Counted from the stretch's first letter, positions 30,804-40,203 are shown. The stretch is 45,709 bases of DNA from an uncultured Eubacterium sp. (GCA_947178105.1 CAMWXD010000033.1:1-45709), one strand, 5' to 3'. Notes: a model not told the origin generated them from the sequence alone. Made by a program: numbers and translations.

Positions 30804-33098
30804 TTAATCCGTATTGATCTGGAGTTCCATATTTTCAGAAACTCCCGCAAAGTTGATCTCTATATTATAGGTAGTGTCATTGCAGTCTCCTTTTTCAATG
30901 CCATCGCCCTCCCTTAAGATCGAGTTGGCATAGTTCGGCGATAGCTGCCACTCCTTTACTTTTCCGCCGGATTCAAAGATCCTGTCAATCCTGTCCTTTT
31001 TATAGTCGCTCGTCATAGCGCCGATCATCCGGTACAGGTATGTCCTCGTTGTCTCACGGAAGATACTTTCAAATCCTCCGTTTTTGCTCTCATTCATACA
31101 GCGGGATTTGTATACGGTGATTAAATTGATCGAATTTCCGTTGATCTGGTTTTTATCTGACGAAAATACAAACCCGTACTTATGCTCATTGATCACGCTC
31201 TTCGTCTCCGCAGTATAACCTGCGATTTCTTTCGGCATCGTTGTCGTCACTGTAAGAGCGTTATCGCCTGCTTCAATATCAAACCGGACGCCCGGATATT
31301 CTTTTTTCACCTTTCCTGCAAATCTGGACGACAAAAAGTTCGGGCACTGGTATGCCGCTACAATTCCTGCCGCCACATAGGCAGCCCCGATATAGACGCC
31401 ATAGATCCAGAATTTCATAAAATCGTCCCTGTCCTTGGAAAACTCCAGCGTACCGTCCGGATGGCGGATCGCCTTAGAGCCTAACACAACGCGGGACTTG
31501 TTGCTTGGGATCACCGTAAAATTCGGCAGGCACGGAATCGCATAGCGGCTGTAATCGTTGTTTTCCAGATCCTCCGTATTTTCCATATACTGGTCCATGC
31601 CGTGTGTCGCAAGCTTTAAAAACGTCGTATCTTCACTTGCTTCAAATGAGAAAAAGATCTGTATCCGGTAATCCTTCACTGCGTCCAGCAAAAACTGCAA
31701 ATCCGAAACCGGCGTAGGCACAAGCGTCACACCGGTATCCAGATCGCCGGTGTAGCCAAACTGGCGCATCGTATCTTCATCCAGGTCGATCTCCCGCTCT
31801 TCTGAATACTCAATATTCGGCACAATCCCAAACCAGACCGTATTGCTGTAATCAGACTTGTTGTTGACTGTCTCCAAATATTTTTTCAGGTTTTCCAGAT
31901 TTTTCTCTTCCAGTATCTCATCCATGCTGGCATTGACAATCAGCAGTGTCGGCCGCATCATCGGCGACTTCGGCTGGTACTGGTCAAAAAATGCCTTTAC
32001 GCTTAAGATTTTCTCAATCAGAAGCTTCGCCGTACGGATAAACGCTTTCTGCCAGCTTGTATTGATCGCGGAATATTTATTGTAAAGCTCCACCTTATCA
32101 TTGATATCCATCGCAATCAGCTTATCCGGCATTTTATCGGTAAACGCTGCGACAATCAGCTCCTTGGACAGCGAGGATGCGGCGGTCGCTTCATCGTATT
32201 CCTGCCCGACCGATGCATAAAGCTCCTGCATCGTTTCGTTATACTGCTCTTCGATCACAGAAATCGACAGCTCTTTATAGCTGATCTTTTTCTTTTTCGG
32301 CGCATCCGAAGCCGCTGCAAGCTCCGCCTTGCCTGCGGCTGCAAGCTCTGTGCTTTCTTCCTTTTTGCCCTTATCTGTCAAAAGCCCTGCAGGATTGTCT
32401 GATACCTGCAATGCAATGATTTCTGCATTTTCATTAAATACCGGAAGCGCCGGGTTAAATTCCGTAATCCCTTTTTGCGATGCCCGCACAGCCGTATCCA
32501 GGTTGTCTTTAATCATGCCGAGCATCAGCGTCAACTGGGAAGCTGTCTCGTTATAATATTTTTTCGTCCGATCCAGCTTGGACTTTAATTTTATCACCGC
32601 GTCCTGCTTTGCCGGGGAATCGCTTTCAAACTCTGCATTTTTATTTTCCAGATAGGAAATATCCTTTTTCAGTTTTTTAATCTCTTTCAGTGTCCTGTGA
32701 GGTGCAAGCATTTCCGTCACTTTTTCATAGTTAAACGACGCATTTGTCGCTCCAGACGCCTTTTTGTTATCCATAATCGATATAAACATCTTTAAAAACG
32801 TGTTGCTTCGATCGATCACGATTTTCTTTACAAGCGGGTCAGGAATGCCGGCGGGCTTTGTAAGCTCGTATACCATGCCGCGCTCCTGGTCGAAATAACT
32901 GTAAATCGTAGGCTGGAACTTCTTTAAAAAATCATCAAAATTCCTGACCAGCAGGGCGTCGTTAATCTCCGCCACCTTCTCATCCGTAAGGCTTCTCGAA
33001 TTCTCGTCCACATCCGACATAATATTGAACATATTAAACACTTCCGGATTCACGACGTCAAAAAGGATCGTCCGGTTTGTCTGTTCTATAATTTCCAT
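30804..33098 (-). CDS. Contractile sheath protein (TssC/phage-sheath-like)
   Basis: A 764-residue protein, first gene of the operon. Residues ~1-125 and a coiled-coil segment (~140-195, KEIKKLKKDISYLENKNAEF) are followed by a charged linker (KKEESTELAAAGKAELAAASDAPKKKK, ~250-275) and then the sheath core. The core's features are YAIPCLPNFTVIP, IYGVYIGAAYVAAGIVAAYQCPNF, and a C-terminus ending in strands typical of sheaths (TTYNIEINFAGVSENMELQI) after a helix (RTYLYRMIGAMTSDYKKDRIDRIFE). It would polymerise around the tube and contract. GAGGATATTGC gives a good start at 33098. The long N-terminal part is unusual for sheaths. Confidence 0.7.
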   Translation of the reverse strand: MEIIEQTNRTILFDVVNPEVFNMFNIMSDVDENSRSLTDEKVAEINDALLVRNFDDFLKKFQPTIYSYFDQERGMVYELTKPAGIPDPLVKKIVIDRSNTFLKMFISIMDNKKASGATNASFNYEKVTEMLAPHRTLKEIKKLKKDISYLENKNAEFESDSPAKQDAVIKLKSKLDRTKKYYNETASQLTLMLGMIKDNLDTAVRASQKGITEFNPALPVFNENAEIIALQVSDNPAGLLTDKGKKEESTELAAAGKAELAAASDAPKKKKISYKELSISVIEEQYNETMQELYASVGQEYDEATAASSLSKELIVAAFTDKMPDKLIAMDINDKVELYNKYSAINTSWQKAFIRTAKLLIEKILSVKAFFDQYQPKSPMMRPTLLIVNASMDEILEEKNLENLKKYLETVNNKSDYSNTVWFGIVPNIEYSEEREIDLDEDTMRQFGYTGDLDTGVTLVPTPVSDLQFLLDAVKDYRIQIFFSFEASEDTTFLKLATHGMDQYMENTEDLENNDYSRYAIPCLPNFTVIPSNKSRVVLGSKAIRHPDGTLEFSKDRDDFMKFWIYGVYIGAAYVAAGIVAAYQCPNFLSSRFAGKVKKEYPGVRFDIEAGDNALTVTTTMPKEIAGYTAETKSVINEHKYGFVFSSDKNQINGNSINLITVYKSRCMNESKNGGFESIFRETTRTYLYRMIGAMTSDYKKDRIDRIFESGGKVKEWQLSPNYANSILREGDGIEKGDCNDTTYNIEINFAGVSENMELQINTD

Positions 33099-33147
33099 GC
33101 AATATCCTCCATTGTGCATCACGTCTCTGTTAAATCCTACTATTTCT

Positions 33148-33176
33148 ATCATACAACAAAAAACTAAAATTGTCTA
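33148..33176 (-). promoter_or_regulatory. Promoter of the contractile-injection operon
   Basis: Minus strand: TAGACA at 33176-33171, 17-base spacer, TATGAT at 33153-33148, with five of six matches in each box. The sheath ATG is about 43 bases downstream of the expected start site. The 33099-33323 region is very AT-rich and also holds TATACT (33279-33284) for the divergent pentapeptide gene. Confidence 0.65.
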
Positions 33177-33323
33177 CAATTTTCTACAAACTTCATTCAT
33201 TTTTGAACTGTTTTAGTAATTTTTTACAAACAAATTACAATTTTCGCTCACTATGTTTCTTTTTTGTCCAGGCTGCGTTATACTGTCTGTAAGCAAATAC
33301 AGCATCGTAAGGAGAAGCCTTGT

Positions 33324-34415
33324 ATGACAGACGAATACATGCATTATGCAAAAGAACTGAAAAACAAAAAACTGTTTGAACTGGAAGAGCTGTACCAAAA
33401 CCATCTTGACGACTATATACCGATGATCCAGGCGCACTTTCTAAACATGTGCGAAGTAATCCGTACGATGCAGAAAAATAAGGAGCTTGGCGAACTGTCT
33501 TACCTGGAATATACCCTTTTGTTTACAAGCCTGGTTCATGGAAATGATACTGCACAGGTACGCGTCTACGATAAAAACTGGTACTTTGACCCAAAGCAGC
33601 GTGCCATCGGCAGCTTTGGCCTGTCGTTTTTCTTTGTGAAATACAGAGAGCTCTGGACAGAGCTGCTGTCACAGCGCAAGCGGTTTGCCGGGGCAGTAAC
33701 CGCACAGGAAACGATCGCTTTTCTGCTCTCTTGTGCTGCGGCGTTTTATCAGTATATTGCCGCCGCCTTTCGCTTTTCGATCCTGCCATGCGTAGAGTCG
33801 GAGCCGTTTCTTTCGATTCAGCGGGCAAACACTTTTGAAATCAATGTCGGGGAATATATGGCTTTTACAGAAGCTGTCTACAAAGAAAACCGTACGCGCT
33901 CTTCCCAAAAAACGCTGGACTGGTTTTCTCTGCGGCTGGAGTTCGCATACGCTTATGAAGATTTTTGCGGGCTTGATTTTTCGAATGCTGACCTCTCAGA
34001 AATCGACCTGCGTTATGCAGGCATGTGCCATACACTGCTGCAAGGGACAGATTTCCAGGATGCCCTGCTGTATGGGACAAGGTTTTGCAACGCCGTCCTG
34101 CGGGATGCGGATTTTCGCTACTGCCAGTTGTATGAAGCAGATTTTACCGGAGCAGATTTAACAAACGCCCGCTTCCGCGCAGCAGAAGGCTATCGGGGTG
34201 TGCCGGACAATGCAGGCTGGCTCTTTCCCGGATACCGCAGCATCAGCTTTCGCAATGCCAATCTTTCCCATGCGGATTTTCAGCGTACAAAAATCCGCGA
34301 CGCAGATTTTACCGGAGCAATCATGGACGGTACTATGATGGAACGAAAGACAGCGGAGCGGTTTGCACTGTCCGACAGCCAGCGCCGCTCGCTGAAAATA
34401 ACAGATCAGAAATAA
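33324..34415 (+). CDS. Pentapeptide-repeat protein, divergent from the sheath operon
   Basis: A ~363-residue protein. Residues 1-210 are a mostly helical domain of unknown kind (MTDEYMHYAKELKNKKLFELEEL...). The rest contains pentapeptide repeats of the A(D/N)LxX type: CGLDFSNADLSEIDLRYA, TDFQDALLYGTRFCNAVLRDADFRYC, YEADFTGADLTNARF, SFRNANLSHADFQRTKIRDADFTGA. These build a right-handed quadrilateral beta-helix. Start at 33324 with AGGAGA upstream. Proteins of this class accompany many type VI loci. Role here unknown, but the shared intergenic region suggests linked regulation. Confidence 0.8.
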   Translation: MTDEYMHYAKELKNKKLFELEELYQNHLDDYIPMIQAHFLNMCEVIRTMQKNKELGELSYLEYTLLFTSLVHGNDTAQVRVYDKNWYFDPKQRAIGSFGLSFFFVKYRELWTELLSQRKRFAGAVTAQETIAFLLSCAAAFYQYIAAAFRFSILPCVESEPFLSIQRANTFEINVGEYMAFTEAVYKENRTRSSQKTLDWFSLRLEFAYAYEDFCGLDFSNADLSEIDLRYAGMCHTLLQGTDFQDALLYGTRFCNAVLRDADFRYCQLYEADFTGADLTNARFRAAEGYRGVPDNAGWLFPGYRSISFRNANLSHADFQRTKIRDADFTGAIMDGTMMERKTAERFALSDSQRRSLKITDQK

Positions 34416-34430
34416 CGGATCATAACAGTT

Positions 34431-34492
34431 CAGATATGATATAGGAACTAATTATAGAAACTAATATAGAAACTGCTATAGAAATATTAAGA
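34431..34492. repeat. Degenerate short tandem repeats
   Basis: Units like ATAGAAACTAAT recur imperfectly (ATAGGAACTAAT, ATAGAAACTAAT, ATAGAAACTGCT, ATAGAAATATT) between the pentapeptide gene and the 34510 gene. They form the leader of the second gene and may be slipped-strand expansion. Confidence 0.5.
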
Positions 34493-34509
34493 AAGGACAG
34501 CAAAAGATT

Positions 34510-35025
34510 ATGGATTATTTTCTGTTAAAACAATCCGGAACCGTCACTATCCCAAAGGCTCCAAAAACAGAAGCTTCCACATCCGCGGATACATCTGGCG
34601 CACAGGAGCCATCTGTCCGTGTGATGGAGCATGTCGGCGTTTTGGGTAAATTCGACTATATCGCACGGGAACATCTGGTAAGTGACCGGCTCAAGCAGTT
34701 GCTGGAGCTGTACCTGCCAGGATTTGCATGGCGCCCCTGTGTGTTTATAGACCCGCCAAGGAAGGAGCAGCAGACGTTTTGGTTTTTGCCTGCTCTGCCC
34801 TACCTCCCCAGACGAGTCGTGACTGCATCCAATGGGATGCCCGCCGCCATCTTCATCAGCGAACAGGATTTTGCCAGAAAAGCGCCTGGAGTCCTGCGCA
34901 TCCGCAGCCCGAAGGGAACCGTCTTTTTCCTCGTGCATCTGTCTGTTGCCGAAAGCATCCTGCGGCGCGGAATCTGCGGGCTGGAGCTGGAAAAGCTTTC
35001 TTCTGGCGAGGCAACTGCATTTTAA
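34510..35025 (+). CDS. Hypothetical protein, possibly immunity-like (DUF1629/Imm-type)
   Basis: A 171-residue soluble protein. The N-terminal 35 residues are Ser/Thr/Ala/Pro-rich and probably disordered (KAPKTEASTSADTSGAQEP). The remaining part is globular (GVLGKFDYIAREHLVSDRLKQLLELYLPGFAWRPCVFID, PAAIFISEQDFARKAPGVLRIRSP, then FLVHLSVAESILRRGICGLELEKLSS). The end, a strand followed by a helix with SE...LR..I.G..., recalls DUF1629/Imm11-like immunity proteins, but I am not sure. AGAAAGGA 9 bases upstream. It follows the pentapeptide gene by 94 bases and may be co-transcribed. Confidence 0.45.
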   Translation: MDYFLLKQSGTVTIPKAPKTEASTSADTSGAQEPSVRVMEHVGVLGKFDYIAREHLVSDRLKQLLELYLPGFAWRPCVFIDPPRKEQQTFWFLPALPYLPRRVVTASNGMPAAIFISEQDFARKAPGVLRIRSPKGTVFFLVHLSVAESILRRGICGLELEKLSSGEATAF

Positions 35026-37619
35026 GTCATTTCATCCCGCAGCGCATCGATGATATTTTCTTTTTTGATTTTGCTTGTCGCATACAGCATCGTTACAAAT
35101 ACGATCAAAAGCACGCCTGCGGCGCTGATGCCCATACTCGCCCATGGAAGTACAAAAGTGATCGCATCCGCCCCGCCTGCGGCGATGCCCAGATAAATCA
35201 GCCAGGAAAACAAAAGGGATACCGGGATCCCAACAGCCAGGGCGCGCGCACCGTAAAATACGCATTCAAAATTCATCATCTTCTGAAAATCCCGCTCCGA
35301 CATGCCGACTGAGCGCAGCATCGCCAGCTCTCTTTTGCGCATCCGTATATTTGTGGAGATCGTATTAAATACATTGGCAACGGCAATCAGCGAGATCATG
35401 ACGACAAACGTATAAGCAAATACGTTGGCAATAAAGATCATATTATTGTTTGAATCTAACATATTGGAAACATTCAGCAAAAAATAATCCTCTGTAATCT
35501 TTTCTTCCAAAATCTCACGTTCTATTTTTTTCACGGCATCCGCAGGGTGATCCGACCGAAACGTCAGCCCTCTGCTGTAAACCGAAGCTGCCTGTGTCTG
35601 AAACTTTTCTTTTATGGAATAGGGAGCGGCTACGGAAAGGATATAGGGCGTATCCGCCTGCTTTTGCTTTTGATCCATACTTGGCACAATATCTGGAAAT
35701 ACAAGGTCTACAAATGTAAGGCTTACTGGCTGTGCCTGCTCCAAAGCAGGCTTATGTTCCCTGACCGGAACGATACTTGCCTCCAGTCTGTCTCCCCTGA
35801 ACAGATCGGCAAACTCATCTACCTGCCGCAAACGCTCGATATGATCGTCGATTTTTGCAAGCGCAAGCAGCTTTGCATGTTCGCCGGTGTATTCTTCCAG
35901 ACGAAGCCCCGCTTGTTCCACCATTCCCAAATACGTATCATCATCCAGAAAATGCAGGTTCATGAAAAGACTCGTTTCCTCCTCTGGCGCCCCGACATCT
36001 ATGATCTGCCGGCCTTCTTTTGAAAAATCACTTCCTTTTGCAATAAGGGAATACGTCAGCACTTCCTGATAACCACTTTCATATACGCCGTCAATTTTTT
36101 TCAGATTTTCATAAAGCGGCAGCATAACCGCATCCTCCATGCTTCTGGCATCCAGTGAAATATCAAATGTCGTAAATACAACCGCCATCTCGGACGCCTG
36201 CTTTAAGTCAATGACAAACGCATTCACGGAGACAAACAGTACGACGCTTAAAACAAGCGACAGCACAATACTGCGGTACCGGCTTTTGTTCCGTTTGAAA
36301 TTTTTTAATGCAAGTATCCCCTCCAGCCCATATATATGCGCCGCGAGAGCGGAGGTCTTTACCTTTTTTGCCTCTGTCTTTACCTCGTTTGTCTGGCGGA
36401 TGCATTCCATAACAGGCGTCCGTACAGCCTTATGCGCCGGCAGCCAGGCGGAAATCAGGATTGTCAGCATACTGATAGCCGCGGCTGCTCCGATCGCCGG
36501 AATCGATATTACAAGGGTAAGCGAAGCATTCTCATACAGCACATTTGCAAAGCTCGTATTGACGACCTTTAATACGGCGCCCATCCCGGCAAGCCCTGCC
36601 AGTATCCCTGCTGGTATGCCTGCCGCGCCAATACACAGCCCTTCAAACAGCACAGCGTTTTGTAGCTGTTTCGCCGTAGCTCCTACCGACATCAGGATGC
36701 CGAGCTGGTGGGTACGTTCGTTTAAAGAAATATGGAACGCATTATATATAAGGAAGACAGAGCCAACCATAATAATCAGGATCACGATAACGCCGACTAC
36801 CAGCAGGAGCATCGTAAACAGCCTGTCATCAGACAGTCCCATAAAGCGTAGGACATCGTTATTCAGAAACTCTGCCTGATGCTCTTTTGCATATGAGTGT
36901 ACCCGAAAAGGGTTTTTTAATGTAACAAACGCTGTAAAACATACTTCCCCTGCGCCGTCTGGCTGTATCAGGCTGCTGTCCGCTGCCGTAATCAGTGTGT
37001 ATCCAGGCGCTGTCATTTCCTCAAAAAACGGCCTTTGATATGTGCCGACAATGGTATAGCTTTGTTTTGCTATAGGCAGCAGCGTTTCGTTTGCGCCGCA
37101 GTACGGATCGTGCTGGCTGAGCGTCCTCCCGCCTTCCTGGCGGATTCCCACCTGCAAATCCAGCAGATCCCCGATCGACAGCTTGACCCCGCCGTTCGCA
37201 GAAACGCTCATCGGCACAATCACCTCTCCGCTGTTTTGCGGCAGCCTGCCTGCGATCATTTCAATCGGCAGCGCGTCAAAACTTTTGCTCGAAAACCCGG
37301 CAAGAAACAAATACGGCTTATCCGGGTTCTGCCCTCCTTCCAGCGTTGCGTAGCCAATATTTACGTACGACGCCACATCAGAAACGCTGCTGTCTTCCAT
37401 CTGTTCCTGCAAAAAAGATGCGTCGACGCTTGTAAACGCGGCGTGCCAGCCGCCTTTTTTTAAAATGGAGCCCTGCACCATATAACTGAGCAGTGAGATC
37501 CCAAACGAAGTAACTGCTGTAATCAGCGCCGTTGACAGTATCACCCCAACGACCGTTACAAACGTGCGCGCCTTATTCTTTTTCAAGCCTTGCAGCGATA
37601 CTTTGTGAAAGATGTTCAT
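35022..37619 (-). CDS. FtsX/MacB-family ABC transporter permease
   Basis: An 865-residue polytopic permease. TM1 near residues 18-45 (ARTFVTVVGVILSTALITAV) precedes a large extracytoplasmic domain; FtsX segments cluster at ~265-395 and at the C-terminus (~745-850), with a second extracytoplasmic domain between. The layout is of duplicated FtsX units with four helices each, found in bacitracin/lantibiotic resistance and lipoprotein exporters. Its start overlaps the ATPase stop by ATGA. It overlaps the 34510 gene's stop by 4 bases tail to tail. Confidence 0.85.
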   Translation of the reverse strand: MNIFHKVSLQGLKKNKARTFVTVVGVILSTALITAVTSFGISLLSYMVQGSILKKGGWHAAFTSVDASFLQEQMEDSSVSDVASYVNIGYATLEGGQNPDKPYLFLAGFSSKSFDALPIEMIAGRLPQNSGEVIVPMSVSANGGVKLSIGDLLDLQVGIRQEGGRTLSQHDPYCGANETLLPIAKQSYTIVGTYQRPFFEEMTAPGYTLITAADSSLIQPDGAGEVCFTAFVTLKNPFRVHSYAKEHQAEFLNNDVLRFMGLSDDRLFTMLLLVVGVIVILIIMVGSVFLIYNAFHISLNERTHQLGILMSVGATAKQLQNAVLFEGLCIGAAGIPAGILAGLAGMGAVLKVVNTSFANVLYENASLTLVISIPAIGAAAAISMLTILISAWLPAHKAVRTPVMECIRQTNEVKTEAKKVKTSALAAHIYGLEGILALKNFKRNKSRYRSIVLSLVLSVVLFVSVNAFVIDLKQASEMAVVFTTFDISLDARSMEDAVMLPLYENLKKIDGVYESGYQEVLTYSLIAKGSDFSKEGRQIIDVGAPEEETSLFMNLHFLDDDTYLGMVEQAGLRLEEYTGEHAKLLALAKIDDHIERLRQVDEFADLFRGDRLEASIVPVREHKPALEQAQPVSLTFVDLVFPDIVPSMDQKQKQADTPYILSVAAPYSIKEKFQTQAASVYSRGLTFRSDHPADAVKKIEREILEEKITEDYFLLNVSNMLDSNNNMIFIANVFAYTFVVMISLIAVANVFNTISTNIRMRKRELAMLRSVGMSERDFQKMMNFECVFYGARALAVGIPVSLLFSWLIYLGIAAGGADAITFVLPWASMGISAAGVLLIVFVTMLYATSKIKKENIIDALRDEMT

Positions 37620-38305
37620 ACCCGCTTCACCTGCCTTTCGTCCCGCACAACCGTCCCGTCCGCGATCGTAATAATACGGTCTGCCTGCAAGGCAATATTT
37701 TTATCATGGGTAACCAGCAGCAGCGTCTGCCCATATATCCGATTGCTTTCCTTTAACAGCCGGACAATCTCCTGCCCATTGCGGCTGTCCAGGCTTCCGG
37801 TCGGCTCGTCGGCAAGCATTACTGCCGGCGCGTTCATCAGGGCGCGCCCGATCGCAACACGCTGCTGCTGTCCGCCGGATAGCTGGTTCGGCAGATGGTT
37901 CGCGCGCCCCTCCAGGCCAAGCAGCTTTAACAAGGCGTTCAGGCGCTGCTGGTTGACCTTTCGCTTATCCATCAAAATCGGCAGCGTTATGTTTTCCACG
38001 ACATTCAGGGTTGGAATCAGATTGTGAAACTGATAAATCAGCCCGACCTGCCGCCTGCGGAAAATCGCAAGCCTCTCACTGCTGCCTGCATAGACGTCCT
38101 GCCCATTTAAAAAAATCTTTCCGCCCGTCGGCACATCCACGCCTGCAATCGCATGGAGCAGCGTCGATTTCCCGGAACCGGACGAACCGATAATCGCAGC
38201 AAATTCTCCCTGATCGACCGTGAGGGAAACATGGTCGAGCGCCGTCACTTTGTTTTCTCCTTTCCCATAGACTTTGCAAAGCTGATCCACTTTTAAAAAC
38301 TCCAT
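37616..38305 (-). CDS. ABC transporter ATPase (LolD/MacB type)
   Basis: A ~229-residue ATPase with Walker A GSSGSGKST (~38-46), Q-loop YQFHNLIPT, signature LSGGQQQRVAIGRAL (~136), Walker B VMLADEPTGSLDS and H-loop VTHDK. The start at 38305 has AGGAGG about 10 bases upstream. It pairs with the FtsX permease that overlaps its end. The preceding kinase and regulator probably control this pair. Confidence 0.9.
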   Translation of the reverse strand: MEFLKVDQLCKVYGKGENKVTALDHVSLTVDQGEFAAIIGSSGSGKSTLLHAIAGVDVPTGGKIFLNGQDVYAGSSERLAIFRRRQVGLIYQFHNLIPTLNVVENITLPILMDKRKVNQQRLNALLKLLGLEGRANHLPNQLSGGQQQRVAIGRALMNAPAVMLADEPTGSLDSRNGQEIVRLLKESNRIYGQTLLLVTHDKNIALQADRIITIADGTVVRDERQVKRV

Positions 38306-38381
38306 ACTATGAAAAACCTCCTTATGATACAGAAGCACTTTTTATGTTACATCGTAATCATAATACAGCCAGCTTACATTC

Positions 38382-39419
38382 CTATGACTTTTTCGTGAGA
38401 GATTTGTCATTTTGGGGCATTCTTTCAGGATCTTTCAAAAAGCGGATCGTAAAGACGGCGCCTCCCTGCGGGTGGTTTTTCGCTGTAATCGTGCCGCCGT
38501 GGCGGACAATGACTGTCCGGCTAAGCGCAAGCCCGATCCCGTATCCAGATGCATGTTCTTTTTTGCCGCGGTAAAACCGTTCAAATACATGTGCCAGGTC
38601 TTCGTTTGCAAATCCGTCTCCGCTGTCATGAATCCTGATTTCATCAAAAAGCAGCGTCTGCCTGCATGTAACTGCAATAAAGCCGTCGTCTCCCACACTC
38701 TGTATACAGTTTTTAAAAATATTCTGCACTGCCTCAGACAGCCAGTGAAAATCCCCCTGGATTGTCATGCTGTGCGGCACCTGTATGTGCAAAGCGATCT
38801 GATGCAGCTCCATCGCAATCAGAAACGGACGTGACGCTGCTGCAAGCAGGCTTTCTACATCGACCGGAAGGCTTTGAAACACTGCGATGCCTGCATCCAG
38901 CCTGGATAATTTCAACAGCGAATTTACCAGCCATTCCATCTGCGCAGACAGCTCCGCTGCCTCGTACAGCAGCATCCTGCGTTCTTTTTCATCTGGATTT
39001 TTTTGCAGCAGCGACAAAATCAGGTTCGCCGAGGTCAGCGGCGTGCGAATCTGATGCGCGATATCCGCAAGCGCATCCGCTAAGTGCTCTTTTTCCCGTC
39101 TGAGCGCTTCATTCTGCTCCCGGATACGCAGCGTCATCTTCGTAATCTCGCTCTGCAAAATCGAAAGCTCCCCTTCTTCCTCTTCTTGGATGTACAGGCA
39201 GTCTGCATTGTGCAGCACAAGATCAATCTGCTCCGACAGGCGTGCAAGCCTTGCATATCTTGCCTTTGTAAAGGCAAAGCATAAAATCCCAAAAGCAGCA
39301 GCAATGCCGATGCAAAGACATCCTGCCTTCCAGTCAACTGCAAACCCCAGCGCCGCGCTCACTCCTGCAATCGTTAAAAAACATGCAGCAAACTGCCGGA
39401 TCTCCCTGTTACGAAACAT
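38382..39419 (-). CDS. Sensor histidine kinase (HisKA/HATPase)
   Basis: A 345-residue kinase with two transmembrane helices close together at the N-terminus (~10-27, ~31-50) and almost no extracellular sensor, as in intramembrane-sensing kinases of peptide-antibiotic ABC modules. A coiled coil follows (EEEGELSILQSEITKMTLRIREQNEA). HisKA has H122 in DIAHQIRTPLTS. The ATP-binding domain has NIFKNCIQ (N box), DSGDGF (G1), FERFYRG and GYGIGLAL (G2). It overlaps the regulator gene by 11 bases. Confidence 0.9.
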   Translation of the reverse strand: MFRNREIRQFAACFLTIAGVSAALGFAVDWKAGCLCIGIAAAFGILCFAFTKARYARLARLSEQIDLVLHNADCLYIQEEEEGELSILQSEITKMTLRIREQNEALRREKEHLADALADIAHQIRTPLTSANLILSLLQKNPDEKERRMLLYEAAELSAQMEWLVNSLLKLSRLDAGIAVFQSLPVDVESLLAAASRPFLIAMELHQIALHIQVPHSMTIQGDFHWLSEAVQNIFKNCIQSVGDDGFIAVTCRQTLLFDEIRIHDSGDGFANEDLAHVFERFYRGKKEHASGYGIGLALSRTVIVRHGGTITAKNHPQGGAVFTIRFLKDPERMPQNDKSLTKKS

Positions 39420-40092
39420 CCTCTTCCCCCAGCCGGTATCCCATGCCCCGGACAGTCAAGATAATCCGCGGCGCAGCAGAATCATCCTCAATCTTTTCCC
39501 GCAGCCGTTTAATGTATACCGTCAGCGTATTATCTGTGACAAATTCCCCAGACGCATCCCACAATTCATTCAGAAGCCGGTCCCTTGTCAGTACCATCTT
39601 CGGATTGTTTACAAAAATAAGCAGTAGCCGATATTCCAGCGCAGAAAGCAGGATTTCCCTTCCGTCTTTTTTCACGATGCCGTTTGCCATATCCACACAC
39701 AATCCTAAAACAGTGATCGTTTGGGATGCCGGCATGGATTTGCGCAGCGCCGCTTTGATCCTGGCGACCAGCTCGCGCGGACGAAACGGCTTTGTCACAT
39801 AATCATCCGCGCCCATATTCAAACCGGTCACAACGCTTGCTTCATCACCGGATGCCGTTAAAAAAATGACGGGAATCTCCTGCATCTGCCGAAGCTGCGT
39901 ACAGACTGCAAATCCGTTTCCGTCAGGCAGTGAAATATCAATCAGAGCCAGGCCATACTTTCCAGTGACAAACTTCGAAGCAGCTTCTTTTTGCCCCGCT
40001 GCGTGGGTAACGGTAAATCCCTCGGACTGAAGCAGCCTCGCAAGGTTTTTGGCGATCTCCCTGTCGTCTTCGACCAGAAATATTTGTTCCAT
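39409..40092 (-). CDS. OmpR/PhoB-family response regulator
   Basis: A 227-residue regulator. Receiver residues 1-115: acidic pocket EDD (8-10), phosphoacceptor D52 in LALIDISLPDGNG, conserved Thr in FLTAS and Lys in VTKPFRPREL. The C-terminal winged helix (~130-225) has ALEYRLLLIFVNNP and TLTVYIKRLREKIE. Partner kinase overlaps its end. Likely targets are the ABC genes downstream. Confidence 0.95.
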   Translation of the reverse strand: MEQIFLVEDDREIAKNLARLLQSEGFTVTHAAGQKEAASKFVTGKYGLALIDISLPDGNGFAVCTQLRQMQEIPVIFLTASGDEASVVTGLNMGADDYVTKPFRPRELVARIKAALRKSMPASQTITVLGLCVDMANGIVKKDGREILLSALEYRLLLIFVNNPKMVLTRDRLLNELWDASGEFVTDNTLTVYIKRLREKIEDDSAAPRIILTVRGMGYRLGEEDVS

Positions 40093-40124
40093 TGTACTTT
40101 CTCTCCTTTATCATCATCAGGTAA

Positions 40125-40133
40125 AGTATACCA
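40125..40133 (-). promoter_or_regulatory. Extended -10 promoter of the response-regulator operon
   Basis: Minus strand: TGGTATACT, an extended -10 element (TGn plus TATACT at 40130-40125), about 33 bases before the start of the regulator. No good -35 is seen 17-18 bases upstream. Confidence 0.45.
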
Positions 40134-40203
40134 CAAAAATAACGATAAAGGTGTGACTATTCTGTAACAGTTGGCAATCCGCCGGATGGACGGCAGGCAG
40201 CCT

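Noticed and set aside
16778..33176. Prophage interpretation of the sheath-tube-spike cluster
   Set aside because: There are no capsid, portal, terminase, integrase, holin or replication genes, and the FHA, PP2C-like and Hsp70-like genes are not phage-like.
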